A stretch of DNA of 64,000 nucleotides. It comes from Stenotrophomonas rhizophila. GTDB taxonomy: Bacteria; Pseudomonadota; Gammaproteobacteria; Xanthomonadales; Xanthomonadaceae. Below, in pieces: positions 51,473-60,396 of this stretch. The translations under genes were made by a program, and so were the position numbers. The notes under the pieces were generated by a model. That model had not been told where the DNA came from, made no database searches, and saw only the letters and a program-made list of their open reading frames with translations. Every line of letters starts with the position of its first letter. The first letter of the stretch is position 1. The DNA is taken from the NCBI RefSeq assembly GCF_000661955.1, contig NZ_CP007597.1, positions 4,177,228 through 4,241,227 of the forward strand, in the 5' to 3' direction.

Positions 51473-52429
51473 ATGTCCCCTTCCCGCCCACGCCCGTTCG
51501 ACCCCACCACCGAACAAGGCGTGCTGCGCCTGTCCATCGCCGCCTCGCTGGCGATGGCGGCCGCCGCCGTGGTGTTTGGCTTCCTGGCCAACTCGTCGCT
51601 GATCATCTTCGACGGCATCTACGGGTTGATCGACGTGGTGATGACCTGGCTGTCGCTGCTGGTGGTGCGGCTGATCAGTATGTCGACCAACGTGGACACC
51701 CTGCAGTCGCGCTTGAACCAGCGCTTCACCATGGGCTTCTGGCACCTGGAACCGATCGTGCTGGGGGTGAGCGGCACGCTGATGATCGGCGCGGCGTTGT
51801 ACGCGGCGGTCAATGCGGTGGACGCGCTGATGTCGGGCGGGCGCGAGATCGCGTTGGGGCCGGCGATCCTGTTCGCGGTGCTGTCGATCATTGCCGAGAT
51901 CGGGCTGGCGGTGTTCATCCGGCGCGTCAACCGCAGCATCGGCTCGGAGTTCATCGCGCTGGACGGCAAGAACTGGGTGGTCTCGGCCAGCATGTCGGCG
52001 GCCTACCTGGTCGCCTTCATCGGCGGCTGGCTGCTGGGCGGCACGCACTGGGCCTGGCTGGTGCCCTACATCGATCCGGCCATCCTGCTGGTGGTGTGCC
52101 TGTTCGTGATGGTGGCGCCGCTGGGCACGGTGCGACAGGCGCTGTCGGACATCCTGCTGATCACCCCGGTGGACCTGCAGGCGCACGTGGATGCCGTGGC
52201 GCGCGACATCGTGGCCCGGCACGGTTTCCTGGAATACCGCAGCTACGTGGCCAAGGTGGGGCGTGGCGAGCAGATCGAGTTGTTCTTCGTGGTGCGCGCC
52301 GACGATCCGCCGCGTGCACTGCTGGAATGGGACCGCCTGCGCGATGAGATCGGCGAGGCGCTGGGCGAGGAATCCACCGACCGGTGGCTGACGATCATGT
52401 TCACCACCGATCGGGAGTGGGCGATCTGA
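51473..52429 (+). CDS. Cation diffusion facilitator family transporter
   Basis: 318 residues with six spans. The first metal-site motif is LIIFDGIYGLIDVVMTW, a variant of the HxxxD pattern in which the His is replaced, and the second is EFIALDGKNWVVSASMS, where the usual HxxxD reads DGKNW. The C-terminal cytosolic domain (about 215-318) is longer than in simple CDF proteins. The altered ligands suggest a Mn/Fe-type or divergent subfamily. The ATG at 51473 (MSPSRPRPFD) is chosen over an earlier one that would overlap the preceding gap. Confidence 0.8.
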   Translation: MSPSRPRPFDPTTEQGVLRLSIAASLAMAAAAVVFGFLANSSLIIFDGIYGLIDVVMTWLSLLVVRLISMSTNVDTLQSRLNQRFTMGFWHLEPIVLGVSGTLMIGAALYAAVNAVDALMSGGREIALGPAILFAVLSIIAEIGLAVFIRRVNRSIGSEFIALDGKNWVVSASMSAAYLVAFIGGWLLGGTHWAWLVPYIDPAILLVVCLFVMVAPLGTVRQALSDILLITPVDLQAHVDAVARDIVARHGFLEYRSYVAKVGRGEQIELFFVVRADDPPRALLEWDRLRDEIGEALGEESTDRWLTIMFTTDREWAI

Positions 52430-52625
52430 CGTGTGCCCGTCGTGCACGCGCATTTGGAGCAACACCGTCTCCTGTCGAGGCATAGTCACTGCCGCACTGA
52501 ACGTCGATTTCCATCCCGCCATCGGATTGGCCGACCGGACACGTACCCACTAAGCTCCTCGGTACCGTTCACGTCGAACGGTTGAAAACGCGTGCAGCCC
52601 AGCGCGCGACGCACGAGGAGCAGAT

Positions 52626-53069
52626 ATGGTCGACCATGGAACGGGCAGGCTGCTTGCCCTGTGCTTGTCCGTCGCAGGCGTGCTTGCCATGCCGGCAGAT
52701 GTCGGTGCCGCCGCGCACACCACCGTCGTTACCAGCCACACGTATGTATCGGGCGATCCCGAAGGTACCCGCGTCCTTGAGTGGATCGCAGCGCACTCGC
52801 CCGACAGACGCCCGCTGGCCCGTAATGGCGCAGTCGTCGTGGAGAGGAAGCAGTACGTCCCCGGATCGCCTGCCTCCATCAGCGCGCCAGACAGCGTGCC
52901 GACGAAGGGCAACCCGGGCGATGCCTACAGCGTGAAAAGCACATTTGCCGATGGCACCACCCAGACGTGGGACTATCGCTGGGCAGCGCCGCCCGCCGGC
53001 GAAGGGGACGAATGGGGCTTGACGGGCTACGCGTTCCGAAAGGGAAGCGCGCCCGTGGAAACTCCCTGA
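52626..53069 (+). CDS. Secreted hypothetical protein
   Basis: 147 residues with a signal peptide (LLALCLSVAGVLAMPADVGA). The mature part is beta-rich (TTVVTSHTYVSGDPEGTRVL, DAYSVKSTFADGTTQTWDYR) and contains no Cys. GGAG is present nine bases upstream. It stands alone between the CDF gene and the AraC-type gene; function unknown. Confidence 0.65.
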   Translation: MVDHGTGRLLALCLSVAGVLAMPADVGAAAHTTVVTSHTYVSGDPEGTRVLEWIAAHSPDRRPLARNGAVVVERKQYVPGSPASISAPDSVPTKGNPGDAYSVKSTFADGTTQTWDYRWAAPPAGEGDEWGLTGYAFRKGSAPVETP

Positions 53070-53133
53070 CGCCGAAGGTGAAATCGCGAGCGGCCGGCGG
53101 GCAATGCATCACTGCATGTTTCCGATGCCACGG

Positions 53134-53976
53134 TCACGATGGATCAGTCGCGGCACGCACGCCCTCTTTCCACTGCCGCGGCGACTGCCCGGTCTGCGCC
53201 TTGAACGCGCGCGACAACGCCGCTTCGCTGCCATACCCCACATCGATGGCGATGCGCTTGAGCGGCTGCCCCTTGCGCAAGGCCTGCTGCACCAGCCGCG
53301 TGCGCCAGCCCTGCAGGTAGTGGCCGGGGGTGCTGCCGATGGTGTCGCGGAAGCTGTCGGCGAACGCGCTGCGTGACATGCCGGCACGCTGGGCCAGCGA
53401 TTCCAGCGTCCATTCGTCGGCCGGTGCCTCGTGCATGGCCACCAGCGCATGGCGCAGGCGCGGATGGGCCATGCCGGCGAGCAGCCCCACACGCAACTGG
53501 CCGCTTTCCATCAGCGCGCGCAGGATCTGGATCAACACCACTTCAAACAGGCGGTCGAGCAACGCCTGGCGGCCGCAGCGCTGGGCGAAGGCTTCTTCAA
53601 ACAACACCGACAGGATGGGCTGGCCGCCGTAGAGCTGGTCCAGCGGCAGGCAGATGACCGGCGGCAGCGCGGCGGCGACCGGGTTGTTGCCGGCACCTTC
53701 GAACTGCAGGTGGGCGCAGGCGAAGTCGGCGCCGCGCTGGGGATCGGTCACGAAGCGATGCGCCAGCGGGCGCGGATACAGCAGCACGCTGGGCTGGTCG
53801 ATCTGCAGCACGCGGCCGTCGGCGTGCTCGACGCGGACCTGGCCCTCGCGGATGAGGTGCAGCTGGCCGCGTTCGCCATCGGCGGGCAGGTCGTTGATGC
53901 CGCACAGCGGACCGGCGTGGAAGACTTCGGCGCTGACCGCAAAACGGCTCAGCAGGGACTGGAGGCGATCGACCAT
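53134..53976 (-). CDS. AraC-family transcriptional regulator
   Basis: 280 residues. The N-terminal half is a cupin-type sensor ([32 protein letters not shown]). The C-terminal 100 residues hold two helix-turn-helix motifs ([40 protein letters not shown] followed by QSPRQWKEG). CAGGAG is seven bases before the ATG. The gene is divergent from ohr with 111 bp between starts and is therefore a candidate regulator of it. Confidence 0.88.
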   Translation of the reverse strand: MVDRLQSLLSRFAVSAEVFHAGPLCGINDLPADGERGQLHLIREGQVRVEHADGRVLQIDQPSVLLYPRPLAHRFVTDPQRGADFACAHLQFEGAGNNPVAAALPPVICLPLDQLYGGQPILSVLFEEAFAQRCGRQALLDRLFEVVLIQILRALMESGQLRVGLLAGMAHPRLRHALVAMHEAPADEWTLESLAQRAGMSRSAFADSFRDTIGSTPGHYLQGWRTRLVQQALRKGQPLKRIAIDVGYGSEAALSRAFKAQTGQSPRQWKEGVRAATDPS

Positions 53977-53988
53977 TCTGGACTCCTG

Positions 53989-54000
53989 GTCAAGTTTGAC
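53989..54000. promoter_or_regulatory. Candidate operator/promoter in the araC-ohr intergenic region
   Basis: GTCAAGTTTGAC is an inverted repeat (GTCAA/TTGAC). Its right arm forms TTGACA, a consensus -35 box directed to ohr. A further GTCAA occurs near 54033. No strong -10 was found, so the assignment is tentative. Confidence 0.3.
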
Positions 54001-54087
54001 AGACGAAATGTAACCCGACGTACCCCTGGACCGGTCAAAGTACACCTGCCATCTGGCCCACCCCATTCCACGCCACAGGAGATTCCC

Positions 54088-54513
54088 ATGTCCATCGAAA
54101 AGGTTCTGTACACCGCCACCGCCACCGCTACCGGCGGCCGTGAAGGCCACGCCACCTCGTCCGACAACGTGCTGGACGTGCAGCTGTCGACCCCGCGCGA
54201 GCTGGGCGGCGCGGGCGGCCCGGGCACCAACCCGGAACAGCTGTTCGCCGCTGGCTACTCGGCCTGCTTCCTGGGCGCGCTGAAGTTCGTGGCCGGCCAG
54301 GCCAAGGTTGCGCTGCCGGCCGAGACCGCGATCACCGGCAAGGTGGGCATCGGCCAGATCCCGACCGGCTTCGGCATCGAAGTGGCGTTGGAGATCAGCG
54401 TGCCGGGCCTGCCGCGCGAGCAGGTGGAAGAGCTGTTGCAGAAGGCGCACATCGTGTGCCCGTACTCCAACGCGACCCGCGGCAACATCGACGTGACGCT
54501 GACCGTTGCCTGA
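54088..54513 (+). CDS. ohr: Organic hydroperoxide resistance protein Ohr
   Basis: 141 residues. Thiol peroxidase of the Ohr/OsmC fold that reduces organic and fatty-acid hydroperoxides. The two catalytic Cys are Cys60 ([12 protein letters not shown]) and Cys124 ([12 protein letters not shown]); [20 protein letters not shown] is the Ohr signature with the active-site Arg earlier (TPRELGG). AGGAG precedes the ATG. The usual MarR-type ohrR is not adjacent; an AraC-type gene is divergent instead. Confidence 0.95.
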   Translation: MSIEKVLYTATATATGGREGHATSSDNVLDVQLSTPRELGGAGGPGTNPEQLFAAGYSACFLGALKFVAGQAKVALPAETAITGKVGIGQIPTGFGIEVALEISVPGLPREQVEELLQKAHIVCPYSNATRGNIDVTLTVA

Positions 54514-54560
54514 TGCCGCAGGTGCCATACCGGCCTACGGGCGGCACCTGACGCACGGGT

Positions 54561-54606
54561 AAAAAAATGGGCGGCTGCCTGGCTGGATAGCCTGGCAACC
54601 GCCCAT
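54561..54606 (-). terminator. Terminator of the valine-degradation operon
   Basis: On the minus strand ATGGGCGG / CCGCCCAT form an eight-bp outer stem with an inner TGCC/GGCA and GGCT/AGCC stem, followed by seven T residues. It lies about 130 bp beyond mmsB, after two GTAG repeats. Confidence 0.7.
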
Positions 54607-54619
54607 CCCACCGCGGTGG

Positions 54620-54731
54620 ATCCCGTGGGTGCGCCCACGGGATGCGTCTGGTGGGGCGGGCAACGACCAACGGTCGTTGCCTACCGGTCGTATTTGCGTT
54701 CATGAGGTTGCCGGCCAGCGGCCGGCAGTGC
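54620..54731. repeat. Hairpin and two GTAG palindromes after mmsB
   Basis: 54620-54643 is ATCCCGTGGG / CCCACGGGAT around TGCG. 54660-54683 is a minus GTAG palindrome (CAACGACC/GGTCGTTG stem), and 54709-54731 is another whose head has decayed to GCAC. Confidence 0.8.
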
Positions 54732-54734
54732 CCG

Positions 54735-55625
54735 TTACTTTTCGTTGGCGATCAGCTGCACGACGCTGGAGAAATCCAGTTTGCCGCGGCCGGCCTGGTG
54801 GTTCATCGAGTACAGGTTGCGGGCCAGTTCGCCGAGCGGGATCGACGCGCCGACGCTCATCGCCGCTTCCACCGCCAGGCCCATGTCCTTGAGCATCAGG
54901 TCGCTGCCGAAGCCGCCGCTGTAGCCGCGCGAGGCCGGCGCATTGTCCAGCACGCCCGGCCACGGGTTGCACACTTCGGTGGCCCAGCTGCGGCCGGTGC
55001 TGACCGCCATCATCTGCGACAGCACCTTCGGGTCCAGCCCGTGCGCGACGCCCAGGGCGATCGACTCGCCGGTGACGGCCATGATCACGCCCAACGCCAT
55101 GTTGTTGCACAGCTTGGCCACCTGGCCTGCACCGCTGGCGCCTACGTGGAAGATGTTCTTGCCCATCGCCTGCAGGATCGGGCGCGCGCGTTCGAGCGCC
55201 TCCTCCTCGCCGCCGACGATGAAGGTCAGCGTGCCGGCCTGTGCACCGGCAGTGCCGCCGGAGACCGGCGCGTCCAGCATCTGCAGGCCACGCGCCGCGG
55301 CCGCTTCGGCCACCTTGCGCGCGGTGGCCGGGGCGATCGTGCTGCAGTCGATGACCAGCGCGCCGCCCGGGATGTCGCCCAGCAGGCCGTCATCGCCCAG
55401 GTACACGCCTTCGACGTGGCGGCTGGCCGGCAGCATCGAGATCACGATCTCGGCGTCGGTCAGGGTGTCCAGCGCGGAGTGTGCGGCGGTGGCACCGGCA
55501 TCAACGGCGGCCTGCACGGCGGCAGGCACCAGGTCGAACACGCGCACGGCGTGGCCGGCCTTGGCCAGGTTGGCGGCCATCGGGCCACCCATGTTGCCCA
55601 ACCCGATGAATGCAATACGGCTCAT
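54735..55625 (-). CDS. mmsB: 3-hydroxyisobutyrate dehydrogenase
   Basis: 296 residues. NAD-dependent oxidation of 3-hydroxyisobutyrate to methylmalonate semialdehyde. Motifs: IAFIGLGNMGGPMAANL (dinucleotide fold), DAPVSGGTAGAQAGTLTFIV (substrate site) and GAGQVAKLCNN with the catalytic Lys. Last gene of the operon; its start ATG overlaps the stop of the preceding gene (55622-55625). Confidence 0.93.
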   Translation of the reverse strand: MSRIAFIGLGNMGGPMAANLAKAGHAVRVFDLVPAAVQAAVDAGATAAHSALDTLTDAEIVISMLPASRHVEGVYLGDDGLLGDIPGGALVIDCSTIAPATARKVAEAAAARGLQMLDAPVSGGTAGAQAGTLTFIVGGEEEALERARPILQAMGKNIFHVGASGAGQVAKLCNNMALGVIMAVTGESIALGVAHGLDPKVLSQMMAVSTGRSWATEVCNPWPGVLDNAPASRGYSGGFGSDLMLKDMGLAVEAAMSVGASIPLGELARNLYSMNHQAGRGKLDFSSVVQLIANEK

Positions 55626-56797
55626 GCGTGGCTCCTTTCAGGGACGGAGGTGCCAAGGTCGGCCAGCGGATGCGCGGCGTCCGACCACGGCGAAACGAAG
55701 AAGGTCTGGGCCCACGGCGCGGTGGCGTCGGCCAGCGTGCGCGGCTGCCACTGCGGGGTGCGGTCCTTGTCGATCAGCAGCGCGCGGATGCCTTCGGCGA
55801 AATCGCCGTGGGCGGCCGCATGCAGTGCGGCGATGTATTCGATGCGGTAGACCTCGGCCAGCGTTGCGCCCTCGGCCAGGCGCTGCAGCTCGAACGCCAG
55901 CCGCGCCGAGCCGGGGGCACCGGCGGCCAGCGTGGCCTGCGCGGCCTGCAGCCACGGGTCATCGGTCTGCAGCGCGGTGATGGCGGCCACGATGGCCGGC
56001 ACGTCATCCCCGGTGCACAGCGCGTCGATGGCCGCCGCGTTGCGCAGCAGCGGGCCGGTGGCCGCGTCGCTGGCGTGCTGCTGCAGCAGTGCATCGAGCT
56101 GGTCGTGGTTGCGCTTGGCGTCGTCGCTCCAGTGCACCTGTGTGAGCGCGTTGAAGACGGCCCCCCGTTGCGCTTCGGCGATGTGGATGTCGGCCAGGCC
56201 GGCATAGATCGCATCGCCCGCATTGAGCGCTGCACCGGTCAACGCCAGGAACAGGCCGCCCTTGCCCGGTACGCGCGGCAGCAACCAGCTGCCGCCCACG
56301 TCGGGGAACAGGCCCACGGTGATCTCCGGGAACGCCAGCTTGGAGCGCTCGCTGACCACGCGGTGGCTGGCGCCGGACATCAGGCCGATGCCGCCGCCCA
56401 TCACGATGCCATGGCCCCAGCACAGGATCGGCTTGGGATAGGTATGGATGGCGTAGTCGACGCGGTATTCGACGTCGAAGAATTCAGCGGCGTAGGCGTT
56501 GTCGCGGATGTGGGTCTTTCCGGCTTCACGGTAGTCGACCATGCTGCGGTACAGGCTGTGCAGGTCGCCGCCGGCGCAAAACGCCTTCTCGCCCGCGCCC
56601 TGCAACACCACCAGCGCGATGCCGTCATCGCGGGCCCAGGCATCGAGCCGTTCGCGCAGCAGGTGCGCCATCGGCAGCGAGAACCCATTGAGGGTACGCG
56701 GTGCGTTGAGCGTGGCAATGCCGATGCGCGTGCCGTTGGCGGCCGCGCGTTCTTCGAACAGCACCGGGGCCTCGTCGCTGGCGGCCGGCGTGCTCAT
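55622..56797 (-). CDS. 3-hydroxyisobutyryl-CoA hydrolase
   Basis: 391 residues, crotonase fold but about 130 residues longer than enoyl-CoA hydratases, as for HIBYL-CoA hydrolases. EKAFCAGGDLHSLY and GHGIVMGGGIGLMSGASHRV form the oxyanion region; the catalytic Glu is in PEITVGLFPDVGGSWLLPR with Asp in the same segment. It hydrolyses 3-hydroxyisobutyryl-CoA, removing the toxic methacrylyl-CoA branch. Start 56797 overlaps the previous stop (ATGA). Confidence 0.9.
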   Translation of the reverse strand: MSTPAASDEAPVLFEERAAANGTRIGIATLNAPRTLNGFSLPMAHLLRERLDAWARDDGIALVVLQGAGEKAFCAGGDLHSLYRSMVDYREAGKTHIRDNAYAAEFFDVEYRVDYAIHTYPKPILCWGHGIVMGGGIGLMSGASHRVVSERSKLAFPEITVGLFPDVGGSWLLPRVPGKGGLFLALTGAALNAGDAIYAGLADIHIAEAQRGAVFNALTQVHWSDDAKRNHDQLDALLQQHASDAATGPLLRNAAAIDALCTGDDVPAIVAAITALQTDDPWLQAAQATLAAGAPGSARLAFELQRLAEGATLAEVYRIEYIAALHAAAHGDFAEGIRALLIDKDRTPQWQPRTLADATAPWAQTFFVSPWSDAAHPLADLGTSVPERSHA

Positions 56798-57591
56798 GCG
56801 TTCTTCCACTGCGGGGCGCGCTTTTCCAGGAAGGCATTGACGCCCTCGGCCTGGTCGGCCCGGTCGAACAGGTCTACGAAGGCCTCACGCTCGGCCACCA
56901 GTGCCGAGGCGTGGGTGCCGCTGCGGGTGGCCTGCACCAGGGTCTTGCAGGCCGCAATGCTGGTCGGGCTCTGCTTGCCGGCCTTGTGCGCCCATTCCAG
57001 CGCCAAGGCCTTGGCCTCGCCCTTGCCGACCTTCTCCTCGGCCAGGCCGATGCGCACGGCCGTATCGGCGTCGATGCGTTCGCCCAGCAGGATCATCCGC
57101 TTGGCCCAGCCTTCGCCGACCAGACGCGGTAGGTTCTGGGTGCCACCGGCGCACGGCAGCAGGCCCACGGTGGCCTCCGGCAGCGCCACCTGGGCGTGGT
57201 CTTCGATGATGCGCAGGTCGCAGGCCAACGCGCATTCCAGGCCACCGCCCATCGCGTAGCCGTTGATGGCGGCGATGGACACGCCACGGAAGCCGGACAG
57301 CGCTTCGAACGCTTCGCCGAAACGGCGCGCCGCTTCGCGCGCCGCGGCCTTGTCGCCGGAGGCGAACTGCTTGAGGTCGGCACCGGCCGAGAAGAACTTC
57401 TCGCCGCCGCCGGTGATCACCAGCGCATAGATGCCATTGTCGGCATTGAGTGCGCCCACCAGGTCGCGCAGCGCCGACAGGCTGTGCACGGTCCAGGTGT
57501 GGGCCGGCGGGTTGTCCAGCGTCACCACGGCAACGTGGCCATCGGCCTCGACCTTCAGGCCGGTGTGATCATGCGTGCGCCAGTCGATCAT
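56794..57591 (-). CDS. Enoyl-CoA hydratase (methacrylyl-CoA hydratase of valine pathway)
   Basis: 265 residues. Crotonase motifs: EKFFSAGADLKQFA (oxyanion hole), NGYAMGGGLECALACDLRI and the catalytic Glu region PEATVGLLPCAGGTQNLPR. The second Glu common in crotonases is replaced near GGTQ, which is seen in some family members. Place in the operon makes methacrylyl-CoA the likely substrate. Translationally coupled on both sides. Confidence 0.88.
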   Translation of the reverse strand: MIDWRTHDHTGLKVEADGHVAVVTLDNPPAHTWTVHSLSALRDLVGALNADNGIYALVITGGGEKFFSAGADLKQFASGDKAAAREAARRFGEAFEALSGFRGVSIAAINGYAMGGGLECALACDLRIIEDHAQVALPEATVGLLPCAGGTQNLPRLVGEGWAKRMILLGERIDADTAVRIGLAEEKVGKGEAKALALEWAHKAGKQSPTSIAACKTLVQATRSGTHASALVAEREAFVDLFDRADQAEGVNAFLEKRAPQWKNA

Positions 57592-58754
57592 CGCAGTTCC
57601 TCGTCGGTATTGAGCAGGTGGCGGGCCACGATCACACGCATGATCTCGTTGGTGCCCTCCAGGATCTGGTGCACGCGCGAATCGCGCAGCAACCGTTCAA
57701 TGGGGTATTCGCGGATATAGCCGTAGCCGCCGTGGATCTGCAGCGCGTCGTTACAGATGTTGAAGCCGGCGTCGGTGGCGAAGCGCTTGGCCATCGCGCA
57801 CCACACGTTGGCATCGCTGGCACGGGCGTCGAGCTTGCGCGCGGCGGTGTGCACCATCTGCCGGGCAGCCACCAGCTGGGTGGCCATGTCGGCCAGCTTG
57901 AACTGCAGCGCCTGGAATTCCGACAGCGCCTTGCCGAACTGGCGGCGCTCGCCCATGTAGCGGCGGGCGGCATCCAGTGCGCCCTGGGCAGCGCCCAGCG
58001 AGCAGGCGGCGATGTTGATGCGGCCGCCGTCCAGGCCCTTCATGGCCAGCTTGAAACCGCTGCCTTCCTCGCCCAGCAGGTGGCTGACCGGCACGCGCAC
58101 GTTCTCGAACGTGATGCCACGGGTCGGCTGGCTGTTCCAGCCCATCTTCTCTTCTTTGCGGCCGTAGCTGATGCCCGGCAGGTCGGCCGGCACGGCGATC
58201 GCGCTGATGCCGCCCGCGCCCGGACCGCCCGTACGCGCCATCACCACCAGCAGTTCGGTGGCACCGGCGCCGGAGATGAAGGCCTTGGAGCCGTTGAGTA
58301 CGTAATCGTCGCCGTCACGCACCGCGCTGGTCTTCAGCGAGGCGGCATCCGAGCCGGCACCCGGTTCGGTCAGGCAGTACGAGGCCAGCTTGGTGCCGGA
58401 CGAGAGGTCTGGGCCCCACGCGGCACGCAGGCTCTGCTGGCCCCACTTGGCCACCATCCACGACGCCATGTTGTGGATGCTGACATAGGCCGCCGTGGAC
58501 GGATCCACATTGGCGAGCTCCTCGATGACGACGGCGGCGTCCAGACGGCTCAGGCCGCTGCCACCGACCTCGGGATCCATGTACAAACCACAGAACCCGA
58601 GTTCCCCTGCCTTGGCGATCGCCTCGCGCGGAAAGATGCCCTCCGCATCCCATCGCGCGGCGTGCGGCGCCAGTTCGGCCTGGGCGAAGTCACGCGCTGC
58701 CTCTCTATAGGCCTGCTGCGCTTCGTCGAGTTCCGTCGTCATCGAGTGGCTCAT
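57588..58754 (-). CDS. Isobutyryl-CoA dehydrogenase (acyl-CoA dehydrogenase)
   Basis: 388 residues. FAD-linked acyl-CoA dehydrogenase of the ACAD8 type. CLTEPGAGSDAASLKTSA (FAD/substrate), GLDGGRINIAACSLGAAQGA and the C-terminal QIHGGYGYIREYPIERLLRD are typical; the catalytic Glu is in LEGTNEIMRVIVAR. Together with its neighbours it would turn isobutyryl-CoA to methacrylyl-CoA. Confidence 0.9.
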   Translation of the reverse strand: MSHSMTTELDEAQQAYREAARDFAQAELAPHAARWDAEGIFPREAIAKAGELGFCGLYMDPEVGGSGLSRLDAAVVIEELANVDPSTAAYVSIHNMASWMVAKWGQQSLRAAWGPDLSSGTKLASYCLTEPGAGSDAASLKTSAVRDGDDYVLNGSKAFISGAGATELLVVMARTGGPGAGGISAIAVPADLPGISYGRKEEKMGWNSQPTRGITFENVRVPVSHLLGEEGSGFKLAMKGLDGGRINIAACSLGAAQGALDAARRYMGERRQFGKALSEFQALQFKLADMATQLVAARQMVHTAARKLDARASDANVWCAMAKRFATDAGFNICNDALQIHGGYGYIREYPIERLLRDSRVHQILEGTNEIMRVIVARHLLNTDEELR

Positions 58755-58773
58755 GGTCGAACTCCGTTGTCGC

Positions 58774-60279
58774 TTACTTCAGGCTGATGGTGGTGTTGAC
58801 GCCATGACCCAGCGTCTCGTCGTCGAACCAACGCGAGGTGATGGTCTTGGTCTGGGTGTAGAACATCACCACCTGCTTGCCGTACGGGCCCAGGTCGCCG
58901 AGCTTGGATGCGCGCGAGCCGGTGAAGGAGAACAGCGGCACCGGCACCGGGATCGGCACGTTGATGCCGACCTGGCCGACGTCGATGTCTTCCTGGAACT
59001 TGCGGGCGGCCGCGCCGGACTGGGTGAACAGCGCGGTGCCGTTGCCGTTCGGGTTGGCGTTGATCAGCGCGATGGCGTCTTCCAGGGTGTCGGCTTCCAG
59101 GATCACCAGCACCGGCCCGAAGATTTCCTCGTCGTACACGCGCATGCCCGGCTTGACGCCGTCGAAGATGGTCGGGCCAACAAAGTTGCCCTTCTCGAAG
59201 CCATCGACCTGCGGGTTGCGGCCATCCAGCACCAGCTTGGCGCCCTGCTCCACGCCCGAGGCGATCAGCGCTTCAACACGCTCGCGCGCGGCGCAGGAGA
59301 TCACCGGGCCGACGTCCGTACCAGCGACGCTTCCACCGCTGACCTTGAGGGTCTTGGCCTTGGCCACCAGGTCCGGCACCCACTCGCGCGCTTCGCCCAC
59401 CAGCACCAGGGTGGAGGCGGCCATGCAGCGCTGGCCGGCCGCACCGAAGGCAGCACCGACCATCGCGTTGAGGCTCTGCTCCTTGTTGGCGTCCGGCAGC
59501 ACCACGGCGTGGTTCTTGGCGCCCATCATGCACTGCACGCGCTTGCCGGCCAGCGAGGCGCGGTTGTACACGTGGGTGCCGACGCGGGTGGAGCCGACGA
59601 ACGAAACAGCCTTGATGTCCGGGTGATCGCAGATCGCGTTGACCACCTCTTCGCCACCGTGCACGACGTTGAGCACGCCCTTGGGAATGCCGGCTTCCAG
59701 CGCCAGTTCGACCAGGCGCATGGTCACCATCGGGTCCTGCTCGGACGGCTTGAGGATGAAGGTGTTGCCGGTGGCGATGGCCATCGGGAACATCCACAGC
59801 GGAATCATCGCCGGGAAGTTGAACGGGGTGATGCCGGCGCAGACGCCGAGCGGCTGCAGCAGGGTGTAGGTGTCTACGCCGTTGGCCACGTTGTTGGCCA
59901 GTTCGCCCAGCTGCAGATTGCCGATGGCAGCGGCGTGCTCGACCACTTCCAGGCCGCGGAACACATCGCCTTCGGCGTCGGGCACGGTCTTGCCCTGCTC
60001 GGCCGACAGGATGTGGGCCAGCTCGCTCATGTGCTCGCGGATCAGCTGCTGGTACTTCAGGAAGATGCGGGCGCGGGTGCCGATCGGGGTCTTGCGCCAG
60101 GTCTTGAAGGCTTCCTTGGCCGAGGCCACGGCGGCGTCAACCTCGCCCAGGGTGGCGAACGGGACCTGGGCCAGGACGTCCTGGGTGGCCGGGTTGACCA
60201 CGTTCTGCCAATGCGAGCTTGCCGATTCGATGAACTGGCCATCGATCAACATGCGGATACGGGGCGCTGCAACAGTCAT
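58774..60279 (-). CDS. mmsA: Methylmalonate-semialdehyde dehydrogenase (CoA-acylating)
   Basis: 501 residues. Forms propionyl-CoA from methylmalonate semialdehyde with NAD and CoA. Motifs: GICPF-type [36 protein letters not shown] (NAD site) and the catalytic Cys in [34 protein letters not shown] is typical of the enzyme. The ATG at 60279 ([10 protein letters not shown]) gives the usual length. First gene of the operon and divergent from the regulator at 60364 with 84 bp between starts. Confidence 0.93.
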   Translation of the reverse strand: MTVAAPRIRMLIDGQFIESASSHWQNVVNPATQDVLAQVPFATLGEVDAAVASAKEAFKTWRKTPIGTRARIFLKYQQLIREHMSELAHILSAEQGKTVPDAEGDVFRGLEVVEHAAAIGNLQLGELANNVANGVDTYTLLQPLGVCAGITPFNFPAMIPLWMFPMAIATGNTFILKPSEQDPMVTMRLVELALEAGIPKGVLNVVHGGEEVVNAICDHPDIKAVSFVGSTRVGTHVYNRASLAGKRVQCMMGAKNHAVVLPDANKEQSLNAMVGAAFGAAGQRCMAASTLVLVGEAREWVPDLVAKAKTLKVSGGSVAGTDVGPVISCAARERVEALIASGVEQGAKLVLDGRNPQVDGFEKGNFVGPTIFDGVKPGMRVYDEEIFGPVLVILEADTLEDAIALINANPNGNGTALFTQSGAAARKFQEDIDVGQVGINVPIPVPVPLFSFTGSRASKLGDLGPYGKQVVMFYTQTKTITSRWFDDETLGHGVNTTISLK

Positions 60280-60313
60280 GGACAATCCCGGGGGGTCGAA
60301 AGTTGTTGGCATT

Positions 60314-60396
60314 ATTCACATGGCCATCCTCGATTTCCGGGCTGTATACGCTTAATCTGGCCAATGCCCGCTACGATTCTTGTGAATTCTGTGAAT
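60314..60396. promoter_or_regulatory. Candidate operator of the mmsA/regulator divergon
   Basis: TGTGAAT occurs three times: inverted at 60314-60320 and as a direct pair at 60381-60387 and 60390-60396, spaced nine bases. The pair lies at the very start of the regulator reading frame. The repeats are candidates for autoregulator binding between the two divergent genes; a TATACG / TTAATC box near 60350 could be the regulator's -10. Confidence 0.4.
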
